From Betaproteobacteria bacterium (GTDB lineage: Bacteria; Pseudomonadota; Gammaproteobacteria; Burkholderiales; SG8-39): a stretch of 39,772 nt of DNA. Positions 1-7,398 of this stretch are shown here, piece by piece. Under the pieces are notes generated by a model. The model saw only the letters and a program-made list of their open reading frames with translations, did not search any database and was not told the DNA's origin. The stretch spans positions 1 through 39,772 of the forward strand of contig SHXF01000041.1 in assembly GCA_009693435.1 (NCBI GenBank), read 5' to 3'. How positions within the stretch are numbered: the first letter of the stretch is position 1; each line of letters opens with the position of its first letter. The translations under genes and the position numbers were made by a program.

Positions 1-62
1 TTCCCCAAAAGGGCGAATATTTCCGCTCTAAGAAATCTGGTCAGTGTTAAAAGAGGCAGATA

Positions 63-103
63 ACGCCCAGCCACATAGGAGAACTAGTTCCGCGTCTGGG
101 CGT
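63..103. promoter_or_regulatory. Nested inverted repeat upstream of the first ABC binding-protein gene
   Basis: ACGCCCAG at 63-70 is matched by its exact reverse complement CTGGGCGT at 96-103. Between the arms, at 81-90, is a perfect 10-bp palindrome, GAACTAGTTC. The structure ends about 40-50 nt before the first gene. It could be an operator or a leader hairpin; no regulator gene is in view to pair it with. The symmetry is seen directly, the role is inferred. Confidence 0.4.
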
Positions 104-151
104 GGTTACCGTGGCGGTCAGGACATCAGTTAAAGCGGAGTTATGGACGTC

Positions 152-1330
152 ATGCAGATGCGAACACGAACTTCAGTATTGTTGCTCTCGGCAGCGTTCA
201 TGCTGCCCGCGGCCAACGCCGCCGACCCCATCAAGATCGGCGTGCTGCTGCCCACCACGGGCTCGCTCGCCGGACTGACCGAAGACATGATACGCGGGGC
301 CAGGCTCGCCATCGATGAGGCCGGGGGTTCGGTGGCTGGGCGCAACATCGAACTCATTGTCGAAGACGACGAAGCCAAGCCCGCAGTCGGCCTGGATAAA
401 GCCAAGAAGATGATCCTTTCCGACAAGATCGAGATCCTGAGTGGCCTGTCTTCCTCGGCCGTGGCGCTGGCTGTGACGCCGTACGCCGTGCAGCGCAGAA
501 CCCCGGTTGTGATCATGCTGGCGGGCGCAAATGACCTGACAGGCGAGAAATGCAGCCCCTGGGTGTATCGCCTTTCGTATTCTTCGTGGCAGGTTGCCTC
601 GCCACTTGGACCGTGGCTGGCGCAACAGGGAAAGAAGCGGGTATTCGTACTCGGATCCGACTACGTATCGCCGCGCGAAATGGTTGCGGGTTTCCGCGAC
701 ACGTTTACCAAAGCCGGTGGAACGATTATCGGTGAGGCCTGGGCGCCGTTCGGCCAGACGCAGGACTACGGCCCCTACCTCGCGCTGGCAAAGGCGGCCA
801 ACCCCGACGCGATCTACGCGGTGTTCTATGGCGGCGAGGCCATTCTTTTCATCAAGCAGTACGACTCGTTCGGCATGAAGAGCATTCCGCTGACCAGCCC
901 GCTGGGACTTGTTTCCAGCCTGTTGCGGGGCGCGCAGGGGCCGGCCTCCGCGGATGTCATCTCGTCGGTCAACTATTTCGCGGAAAACAACACGCCGGAG
1001 AACAACGAATTCAACAAGAAGTTCCAGGACAAGTTCAAGAAACAGCCCTCGGAGTTCTCCGCGTTCGGGTACGACACGATGCGCTTCATGATAGAAGGGC
1101 TGAAGAAGACCAATGGCAAGACGACCGACAGGCAGGCGTTGCTCAAGGCGATGAAAAGCGTTTCGTTCGTCGGCCCGCGCGGCCCGCTGCGCATCGATCC
1201 CAAGACCAATCACGCCATTCAGGACGTCTACATCACCAAGACCGAGAAGCGTGGGGAGGGCGTGGTCGCGGTCCCGCTTGCGACCATCAAGGACGTTGCC
1301 GCACCTGCGTCGGGTTGCGTCCTGAAGTAA
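152..1330 (+). CDS. ABC transporter substrate-binding protein, branched-chain amino acid type (Peripla_BP_6)
   Basis: Periplasmic ligand receptor of a Liv-type ABC importer. The N-terminus is a Sec signal peptide (basic MRTRT, hydrophobic LLLSAAF, cleavage near ANAA-DP), followed by the typical opening IKIGVLLPTTGSLAG and the VEDDEAKP segment of the type I periplasmic binding fold. In-frame ATGs lie at 143, 152 and 158. The GGAG at 137-140 is too close to 143, so 152 is preferred. The mature length of about 370 residues fits the family. The permease and ATPase genes follow at 3.4-6.7 kb, separated by two enzyme genes, so the ligand is probably the substrate of those enzymes, an aromatic or related acid, rather than a branched-chain amino acid. 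The ligand is inferred. Confidence 0.9.
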   Translation: MQMRTRTSVLLLSAAFMLPAANAADPIKIGVLLPTTGSLAGLTEDMIRGARLAIDEAGGSVAGRNIELIVEDDEAKPAVGLDKAKKMILSDKIEILSGLSSSAVALAVTPYAVQRRTPVVIMLAGANDLTGEKCSPWVYRLSYSSWQVASPLGPWLAQQGKKRVFVLGSDYVSPREMVAGFRDTFTKAGGTIIGEAWAPFGQTQDYGPYLALAKAANPDAIYAVFYGGEAILFIKQYDSFGMKSIPLTSPLGLVSSLLRGAQGPASADVISSVNYFAENNTPENNEFNKKFQDKFKKQPSEFSAFGYDTMRFMIEGLKKTNGKTTDRQALLKAMKSVSFVGPRGPLRIDPKTNHAIQDVYITKTEKRGEGVVAVPLATIKDVAAPASGCVLK

Positions 1331-1385
1331 CGCAGTTTCCCGAATCACCGCGGGGTCCGCTGGCGCCGGTAGTACCTCGATGGCA

Positions 1386-1409
1386 GGTCCGGGCCGCGTG
1401 TCCCGGACC
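1386..1409 (+). terminator. GC-rich stem-loop between binding protein and hydrolase genes
   Basis: GGTCCGGG at 1386-1393 pairs perfectly with CCCGGACC at 1402-1409 across an 8-nt loop. No clean T-run follows. It sits 55 nt after the binding-protein stop and 27 nt before the hydrolase start, so it more likely attenuates read-through or protects the upstream mRNA than fully terminates. Confidence 0.5.
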
Positions 1410-1436
1410 CCGTCTCCTATTTGCAGAAGGCAGAGA

Positions 1437-2225
1437 ATGAATTTCAGCAAGGACAGCTTGAATGTGGCCGGCTGCCGGGTGAATGTGCTCCGCGGCGGAG
1501 AGGGCGCGCCGCTACTGGTTCTTCACGGCATGGAAGGGGGTGGCAGATGGCTGCCCTACATGGACGATCTTGCAGGAAACCATCAGGTGATCGCACCGGA
1601 GCATCCGGGCTTCGGTCACAGCGACTCGCCGGATTGGCTGGAAAGCGTGGTCGACCTTGCCCAGTTCTATCAGGAGTTTCTCCAGGCGCAGGGCCTGGAA
1701 GGCGTGCACGTACTGGGTAATTGCCTCGGCGGGTGGATTGCCATGGAGATGGCGGTCGCCTGCTCGCACCGACTGACATCGTTGATCCTGTCCGCGCCAC
1801 CGGGAATCCAGGTCAAGGGTGTGAGCAAGGCGGATCTGTTTATCATTCCGCCGGCAGAAGCCGCCCGCCTCTGCTTTCACGACAAGGCGCTGGGAGAGTC
1901 TGCGGCAGCGGAGGTCGCAAACGCGAAGGATGCGGAACTGGATCTTCATCTCAAGAACCGGGCCATGCTCGCGCGGCTGGCCTGGCAGCCGTACTTCTAC
2001 CGTCCGGCGTTGCGCAAGTGGCTGCATCGCATCACCATTCCGACCCGGATACTCTGGGGCAGGGAAGACCGGTTCCTGTCCACTGCGCACGCGGGGCCGC
2101 TGGCCGAGCTGATCCCCGGCGCGCGGGTGTCCGTCCTGCCCGAGTGCGGTCATTTTCCCTTCATTGAACAGCGGTCTGCGTTTGTTGGCCGTGTCAACAC
2201 ACTTCATTCGGAGCAAGCACGATGA
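1437..2225 (+). CDS. Alpha/beta-hydrolase with Cys in the nucleophile position
   Basis: Soluble alpha/beta-hydrolase of 262 residues. The oxyanion segment LHGMEGGG, the nucleophile elbow GNCLGG (Cys96), an acid in GREDRF (Asp211) and the catalytic His in GHFPF (His239) are all visible. Cys replaces the usual Ser, as in dienelactone hydrolase, though the rest looks like C-C bond hydrolases and esterases. The start at 1437 follows an AGAAGG ribosome site; the frame is open further upstream but runs through the hairpin. The stop overlaps the next start (ATGA), so the two are translationally coupled. By family and context it may cleave a ring-fission product or an N-formyl/ester bond. The substrate is not determined. 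Confidence 0.85.
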   Translation: MNFSKDSLNVAGCRVNVLRGGEGAPLLVLHGMEGGGRWLPYMDDLAGNHQVIAPEHPGFGHSDSPDWLESVVDLAQFYQEFLQAQGLEGVHVLGNCLGGWIAMEMAVACSHRLTSLILSAPPGIQVKGVSKADLFIIPPAEAARLCFHDKALGESAAAEVANAKDAELDLHLKNRAMLARLAWQPYFYRPALRKWLHRITIPTRILWGREDRFLSTAHAGPLAELIPGARVSVLPECGHFPFIEQRSAFVGRVNTLHSEQAR

Positions 2226-3388
2226 AAGTGTTCCTGTTCCACCTCATGCCGTACGCGGATCTCGATCTGGCCTATACCGAGAAGCACAATTCGGCCTGGG
2301 TGACGCTGCCGAACACCTACTTCGACGTTGCAAAAGGCACGGCGCTCTACAACCGCTATCTGGACGAGCTGGAATTCGCCGACGAGCTGTCTTTCGACGG
2401 CGTGGTCGTGAACGAGCATCACCAGAACGCTTACGGGCTCATGCCCTCGCCGGTGGTGATCGCCGCGGCGCTGTCGCGCCGCACCAGCAAGGTCAAGATC
2501 GCGATTCTGGGAAATGCCTTCTGCCTGCGTGAACACCCGCTCACGCTGGCGGAGGAGCACGCGATGCTGGACCACCTTACCGGGGGGCGCATCATCACCG
2601 GGATGGTGCGCGGCATCGGCGCCGAATATTTTTCCATGGCCGTGTCGCCTGCCGTCTCGCATGAGCGCTACCACGAGGCGCACGATCTCGTGATCCAGGC
2701 CTGGACACGCCCGGGGCCCTTCGAATTCGAAGGCAAGCACTACCACTTCCGCTACGTGAATCTCTGGCCCAAACCGGTGCAGCAGCCGCACCCGCCGATC
2801 TGGGTCCCCTCCCAGGGCAGCCGGGAAACGGTCGAATGGGCGGCCGATCGCCGCTACGTGTACCTGCAGTCGTTCAGTCCGGTCCCGGCGGCCAAGCGCT
2901 ATTTCGATCTGTACCGGGAAATGGCCGAGCAGAAATTCGGCTATACCGCAGAGCGCAGCCAGTTCGGCTGGACGGTGTTCGTGTATGTGGCGCAAACGGA
3001 TGAAATCGCGTTGCGCGAATCCAAGCCGCATATCGAGAACTTCTTCGAGAAATTCCTGAAAATGCCCATGGAGATGATGTTTCCGCCCGGCTACCTCACG
3101 CAGGCTTCGTACAAGGGAATGATCGCGGCCAAGGGCGGGAATTTCCAGAAGCGCACCGCCGAGTCGCTGATGGAGACGGGCATGTTCGTGTGCGGCAGCC
3201 CGAAGACGGTGCGCGAAATCCTGACGCGCCGCTACCACGAGCTCGGATTCGAATACATGCTGCCGATGCTGCAGTTCGCCACGTTGCCGGCGGACCAGAC
3301 GCGCAGGAGCATGGAACTGTTCGGCCGCGAGGTATTGCCCCAGCTGCAACAACTCGACACGCCATACAAGGCGTCGGTGGCCGCATAG
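2222..3388 (+). CDS. Luciferase-like (LLM class) flavin-dependent monooxygenase
   Basis: A 388-residue bacterial-luciferase-fold TIM barrel. Family hallmarks are the N-terminal strand, NEHHQNAYGLMPSP, the RTSKVKIAILGNAF strand, HPLTLAEEHAMLDHLTGGR, GMVRGIGAEY, and the C-terminal FVCGSPKTV segment before the last helices. These enzymes use reduced flavin and O2 to oxidise a substrate; the flavin reductase is usually separate and none is seen here. It overlaps the upstream hydrolase by 4 nt and lies 22 nt before the permease gene, so it is co-transcribed with the importer and probably acts on the imported compound. The substrate cannot be told from sequence. Confidence 0.9.
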   Translation: MKVFLFHLMPYADLDLAYTEKHNSAWVTLPNTYFDVAKGTALYNRYLDELEFADELSFDGVVVNEHHQNAYGLMPSPVVIAAALSRRTSKVKIAILGNAFCLREHPLTLAEEHAMLDHLTGGRIITGMVRGIGAEYFSMAVSPAVSHERYHEAHDLVIQAWTRPGPFEFEGKHYHFRYVNLWPKPVQQPHPPIWVPSQGSRETVEWAADRRYVYLQSFSPVPAAKRYFDLYREMAEQKFGYTAERSQFGWTVFVYVAQTDEIALRESKPHIENFFEKFLKMPMEMMFPPGYLTQASYKGMIAAKGGNFQKRTAESLMETGMFVCGSPKTVREILTRRYHELGFEYMLPMLQFATLPADQTRRSMELFGREVLPQLQQLDTPYKASVAA

Positions 3389-3410
3389 GCTGTCGTCGGG
3401 GAGCTTGACG

Positions 3411-4292
3411 ATGGGCCTGGACAGCTCCTTTGTCGCCATACAGCTGGTAAACGGGCTGCAGCTGGCAATGCTGCTTTTTCTGCTATCCATGGGCTTGTCG
3501 GTTGTCTTCGGTCTGATGGACTTCCTCAATATGTCCCATGGAACCATCTACGCCTTCGGCGCCTATCTTGCCTATGCCATCACCAAGGCGACCGGATCGT
3601 TCTGGCTGGCCTTGCTTTGTGCGCCGCTCATTGCGGCGCTTATAGGCTGGGTGCTCTACGTCGCCGTCCTGAAGCGCACCCAGCCGATGGGCCATCTGGT
3701 GCAGGTGCTGGTGACGCTGGGCATCCTGTACATCGGGCTGGACGGCGTGCGCCTGCTGTTCGGCGGCGCGCCGCTGGGCGTGAGCGAGCCGGCGATCCTG
3801 AGTGGCGCGGTGAATCTGCTGGGGCAGCCCTATCCGCTCTATCGTCTTTTCCTGATCGGCCTGGGTGCGGTGATCGTGGTGCTGCTCTACTTCGGCCTGG
3901 AGCGGACACGCTTTGGCGCGATCGTGCGGGCCGGCGTGGACGATCGCGTCACGGTGCAAACTCTGGGCATCGACATCGAGCGCGTCTTCGTGCTGGTGTT
4001 CTGCCTGGGCGCCTACCTGGCCGGCCTCGCCGGCGTGGTGGCGGCGCCGGTGTTCGGTGTCTATCCGGGCATGGACGTGGCGATACTGATCCTGGTGCTG
4101 ATCGTCGTCGTGGTCGGCGGGATGGGCAGCCTGAAGGGCGCGATCATGGGCTCGCTGCTGATCGGCATGGCCGACACATTCGGCAAGATCCTTCTGCCCA
4201 AGTTTTCCTCCGTGGCGATTTACGTTCTGCTTGCGGTCATTCTCCTGCTTCGACCGGGCGGACTCATTCCGGCCCGTCGCTACGAACAATGA
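3411..4292 (+). CDS. Liv-type ABC transporter permease, LivH family
   Basis: Inner-membrane permease of 293 residues with about eight hydrophobic segments and the LivH features LLSMGLSVVFGLMDFLNMSHG near the N-terminus and VVVGGMGSLKGAIMGSLLIG in the cytoplasmic coupling loop near the C-terminus. A TTG at 3405 is in frame, but GGGGAG at 3398-3403 sits 7 nt before the ATG at 3411, which is chosen. It pairs with the LivM-type permease that follows with an ATGA overlap. Together with two ATPases and the binding protein at 152 it forms a complete importer. Confidence 0.93.
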   Translation: MGLDSSFVAIQLVNGLQLAMLLFLLSMGLSVVFGLMDFLNMSHGTIYAFGAYLAYAITKATGSFWLALLCAPLIAALIGWVLYVAVLKRTQPMGHLVQVLVTLGILYIGLDGVRLLFGGAPLGVSEPAILSGAVNLLGQPYPLYRLFLIGLGAVIVVLLYFGLERTRFGAIVRAGVDDRVTVQTLGIDIERVFVLVFCLGAYLAGLAGVVAAPVFGVYPGMDVAILILVLIVVVVGGMGSLKGAIMGSLLIGMADTFGKILLPKFSSVAIYVLLAVILLLRPGGLIPARRYEQ

Positions 4293-5254
4293 GGCACGTT
4301 GAGTGGTTGCGCTGGACGCTGCTGCTCGTCGTAGCCGGGGCCGGAGCAGTCGGGATCCTGACGGGCGATCTCTTTCTCCAGGAAAAGGTCGCCGAGGTGG
4401 CCATCTTCGCCATTTTCGCCCTCTCGGTGGATTTTCTCGCGGGCTACGTCGGTCTGATTTCGTTCGGGCATGCGGGATTCCTCGGCATAGGCGCTTACAT
4501 GCTCGCCTACCTCACCTTGCTGAATCGCTGGCCCATGGGCATGGCCACTCTGGCTACACTCGCAGCCGGAACGCTGGCGGCACTGCTGGTGGCCCTGCTG
4601 GTGGTGCGCACCCGGGGAACGGTCTTCATTATGGTGACGCTCGCGTTTTCAATGATGTTCTATGCATGGGCCCTGACCAACGAATCGTTCAAGGGCGCGG
4701 ACGGCGTGTCGGGAATCGCGCGCATCGACTTGTCGGTTCTGGGGCTGGACCTGGACGAACCGGCGCACTTCGCCTGGTTCTGCATGATTGCAATGCTGCT
4801 GGTTTTCCTCGTTCTGGACGTGCTGACCCGTTCGCCGTTCGGCCGAATGCTGACCGGCATCCGGCTGAACGAAAACCGCATGCGCGCACTGGGATGCAGG
4901 GTGGTTCACTACAAGTGCGCCGCCTTCGCAGTGTCGGGACTGATGGCCACCGTGGCCGGTTGCCTGGGGGCGCAGCATTCCGGCTTCGTTTCTCCGGACG
5001 TGGCCTTCTGGACCGTGTCGGGCGATGTCCTGATTGCCATCATCATCGGCGGGCTGGGAAGCCTGACCGGCGCGGTGGCCGGGGCCGCGATACTCATCGG
5101 CCTCAAGTACGGGTTGTCGCTCATCACACCCTACTGGCTGTTGGCGCTCGGGCTTGTCTTCGTGGCCGTCGTGATGCTTGCGCCCGAGGGACTGTTCGGC
5201 CGACTGTCTCGTTGGCTGGGCCGTGGCAGGCTCGGCGCCAGGGTGAAGCCATGA
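4289..5254 (+). CDS. Liv-type ABC transporter permease, LivM family
   Basis: Second inner-membrane permease, 321 residues. The LivM signatures LSVDFLAGYVGLISFGHAGF and ADGVSGIA are present, as is the coupling-loop segment IIIGGLGSLTGAVAGA near the C-terminus. The frame is open far upstream in a shadow of the LivH gene; the real start is the ATG at 4289, which overlaps the LivH stop. The stop again overlaps the next gene's ATG. It heterodimerises with the LivH-type subunit to form the translocation path. Confidence 0.93.
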   Translation: MRHVEWLRWTLLLVVAGAGAVGILTGDLFLQEKVAEVAIFAIFALSVDFLAGYVGLISFGHAGFLGIGAYMLAYLTLLNRWPMGMATLATLAAGTLAALLVALLVVRTRGTVFIMVTLAFSMMFYAWALTNESFKGADGVSGIARIDLSVLGLDLDEPAHFAWFCMIAMLLVFLVLDVLTRSPFGRMLTGIRLNENRMRALGCRVVHYKCAAFAVSGLMATVAGCLGAQHSGFVSPDVAFWTVSGDVLIAIIIGGLGSLTGAVAGAAILIGLKYGLSLITPYWLLALGLVFVAVVMLAPEGLFGRLSRWLGRGRLGARVKP

Positions 5255-6000
5255 GCGCGGTGCTGGCGGCGCGTGAATTGAGAAAATCGTTCGGCTCGCT
5301 GGTCGTCATCAACGATGTATCGCTGCACGTAAAGGCGGGAACGCGCCACGCCGTGATCGGCCCGAACGGCGCGGGCAAGACGACGCTCTTCAACCTGCTG
5401 GCGGGCCAGCTGACTCCGGATTCCGGCCGCATCGAGTTTCGTGACAGGGATATCACCCGCACTGGCATCGACGCGCGCAGCCGCGCCGGGTTGGCGCGCA
5501 GCTACCAGCGGAACAACCTGTTCAGGGAATTGTCCGTTCTTGAAAGCCTGGCGACGGCCTGCGCGATACGCGCGGGCATCGGGCCCGTTTTCTGGCGTAG
5601 GTTTGTGCGGCGCGATGCGGTCCACGCGCGTGCAGTGGAGATCGCCGAACTCGTGGGCATCGCCGAAGACCTGGGCACGGTGACCCAGCACCTTTCCTAT
5701 GGAACGCAGCGTCAACTGGAAGTGGGCCTTGCGCTGGCCTGTGAACCCGAGGTGCTGCTGCTCGACGAGCCGACCTCGGGGATGAGTCCGGAGGAAACCG
5801 CCGAGATGCAGCGCCTGATCGAAAGGCTGCCCAAGGCGCTGACCGTCCTCATCATCGAGCACGACATGGATGTCGTGTTCGGTCTTGCCGACCGCATTAC
5901 GGTGCTTGATTACGGGCGGGTGCTGGTCGAAGGGACCGCGTCGGAAGTGCGCGGAAGCGATGCCGTCAGGGAGCGCTACCTCGGGATTCAGCCAGGATGA
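5251..6000 (+). CDS. Liv-type ABC transporter ATP-binding protein, LivG family
   Basis: Cytoplasmic ATPase subunit of 249 residues. Walker A is GPNGAGKT (about residue 36), the Q-loop region reads ARSYQRNNLF, Walker B is VLLLDEPTSGM and the H-loop His is in IIEHDMDVV. The signature reads LSYGTQRQLE, with Thr where LivG proteins usually have Gln or Glu. The C-terminal extension with the ERYLG motif is typical of LivG and absent from LivF. It energises uptake together with the LivF-type subunit; start and stop overlap both neighbours by 4 nt. Confidence 0.93.
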   Translation: MSAVLAARELRKSFGSLVVINDVSLHVKAGTRHAVIGPNGAGKTTLFNLLAGQLTPDSGRIEFRDRDITRTGIDARSRAGLARSYQRNNLFRELSVLESLATACAIRAGIGPVFWRRFVRRDAVHARAVEIAELVGIAEDLGTVTQHLSYGTQRQLEVGLALACEPEVLLLDEPTSGMSPEETAEMQRLIERLPKALTVLIIEHDMDVVFGLADRITVLDYGRVLVEGTASEVRGSDAVRERYLGIQPG

Positions 6001-6710
6001 GCGCGACCCCATTGCTCGTTGTGGAAGACATCCACACGTACTACGACGAGAGCCATATTCTCCAGGGCGTGTCCTTCTGCGTTCCGGAGAACACGGTGGT
6101 CTCGGTGCTGGGCCGCAATGGCGCCGGCAAAACGACGGTGCTGCGCTCCATCATGCAGATGACTCCTCCCAGGCGCGGGCGGGTGCTTTTCGACGGTAAG
6201 CCGCTTGATGGCCTGCCCCTCCACCGGGTTGCGCTGGCCGGCATCGCGCTGGTGCAGGAAACGCGCGCGATTTTTCCATCGCTCAGCGTGGCGGAAAATC
6301 TGGCGATCGCCGAACGTTCTGGCGCTGCGGGCAGGCGCTGGACCGTGGAGCGCATATTCGAGTCTTTCCCGGTTCTGCATACACGCCGCGACAACGGCGG
6401 GATGCAGCTGTCGGGCGGCGAGCAGCAGATGCTTGCGATAGCACGCGCGCTGGTTGCCAATCCGCGCCTGATTCTCATGGACGAACCGAGCGAAGGCCTG
6501 TCGCCGCTCATCGTTCTGGAAGTGGGCCGGATACTCGCGCGCCTGAAGGAAGAGCGCATGACCTTGTTGCTGGTCGAGCAGAATTTCGCGCTTGCCACCG
6601 AGCTTGCCGATGAAAACATCGTTCTGGGAAAAGGCAGGATCCGCTGGCAGGGCGCAACGCCGCTGCTGCGCGATGCGCAAGAAGTGAAATCCACATGGTT
6701 GGGCGTGTAA
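5997..6710 (+). CDS. Liv-type ABC transporter ATP-binding protein, LivF family
   Basis: Second ATPase subunit, 237 residues. It has the LivF opening with HTYYDESHILQGVSF, Walker A GRNGAGKTT, the LivF-specific RAIFPSLSVAENL, signature LSGGEQQM, Walker B LILMDEPSEGLSP and H-loop region LLLVEQNFALA; the H-loop His is replaced by Gln, as is common in LivF. It ends the Liv-type unit and is followed immediately by a small hairpin. Confidence 0.93.
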   Translation: MSATPLLVVEDIHTYYDESHILQGVSFCVPENTVVSVLGRNGAGKTTVLRSIMQMTPPRRGRVLFDGKPLDGLPLHRVALAGIALVQETRAIFPSLSVAENLAIAERSGAAGRRWTVERIFESFPVLHTRRDNGGMQLSGGEQQMLAIARALVANPRLILMDEPSEGLSPLIVLEVGRILARLKEERMTLLLVEQNFALATELADENIVLGKGRIRWQGATPLLRDAQEVKSTWLGV

Positions 6711-6728
6711 TGCGGGACTGTGCCCGCA
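6711..6728 (+). terminator. Short stem-loop directly after the Liv-type operon
   Basis: TGCGGG at 6711-6716 pairs with CCCGCA at 6723-6728 across a 6-nt loop, beginning on the base after the LivF stop. There is no T-run, so it is a weak terminator or 3'-end stabiliser at best. Confidence 0.35.
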
Positions 6729-6771
6729 ATGGCGGCCTGATCCATAACCTGTCGTCATAGAGGAACAAGAC

Positions 6772-7281
6772 ATGACTGCCGAATCCAGGCTTCCGCCCGT
6801 ACGCCGCGTGGTGACAGGGCATACGACCGATCGCAAGGCGACCGTCCTCATCGACGGCCCGGCGCCCGTGACGCGCAATCCCGCTCCCGGCCTGAGTTCG
6901 GCAACGTTGTGGTGCACCGAGCGCACCCCGGCGCCCATCCCGGTCGGGACGGACATCGAAGACATGGGCGCGCGGACGGGCAGCGTGCCACCGCTAAAGA
7001 ATGGAACGCGATTCGCGGTGCTCGATTTCCTGCCCGGCAATACCTCGTGGATGCATCGCACCGAGTCCGTCGACTATGTCGTCGTGATGTCCGGCGAGAT
7101 CGACGTGAGCATCGACGATGCGACGCTGACCCTGAGGGCCGGGGACGTGATGGTTCAGCGGGGAACCAACCATGCGTACTTGAATCGCGGCACCGGAATC
7201 GCGCGGGTGGCGTTCATGATGGTCGATGCGGAACCGCTGGGATTCGGCAATACGTCGCACGCGCCGCGATCCGCCAAATAA
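6772..7281 (+). CDS. Cupin-domain protein
   Basis: A 169-residue single-cupin protein. The barrel runs from about residue 80 to 155. Motif 1 is PGNTSWMHRTESVDYVVVMS followed by G, motif 2 is GDVMVQRGTNHAY. His95 and His134 are candidate metal ligands, but the usual HxH pair is HRT here and the Glu is replaced by Ser/Asp, so metal binding may be weak or altered. Cupins of this shape are frequent in aromatic catabolic clusters as isomerases, dioxygenases or ligand-binding proteins. It lies 61 nt after the importer and 117 nt before the ring-cleavage candidate. Function unassigned. Confidence 0.8.
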   Translation: MTAESRLPPVRRVVTGHTTDRKATVLIDGPAPVTRNPAPGLSSATLWCTERTPAPIPVGTDIEDMGARTGSVPPLKNGTRFAVLDFLPGNTSWMHRTESVDYVVVMSGEIDVSIDDATLTLRAGDVMVQRGTNHAYLNRGTGIARVAFMMVDAEPLGFGNTSHAPRSAK

Positions 7282-7345
7282 CAGTCCCATCGAATTGGCC
7301 GCCCGCGCGAAAATCCCTGGGGTAGTATTTCGGAAGGATTCAGTC

Positions 7346-7393
7346 ATGCGCGTATCCATTGCTGTGCGTCGGCCAGACTTCCTGCGAAGGTGA
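7346..7393 (+). CDS. Possible 15-residue leader ORF before the NicX-like gene
   Basis: ATG at 7346 is preceded by GGAAGGA (7332-7338) with 7-nt spacing and opens a 15-codon frame, MRVSIAVRRPDFLRR, stopping 5 nt before the ATG of the next gene. Its end contains that gene's GAAGG ribosome site, so its translation could couple to or occlude the next start. It may be chance; no homology is claimed. Confidence 0.25.
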   Translation: MRVSIAVRRPDFLRR

Positions 7394-7398
7394 AACCC

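Noticed and set aside
3617..4288. Upstream extension of the LivM-type permease frame
   Set aside because: It overlaps the whole LivH gene in another frame; the ATGA overlap at 4289 is the normal start.
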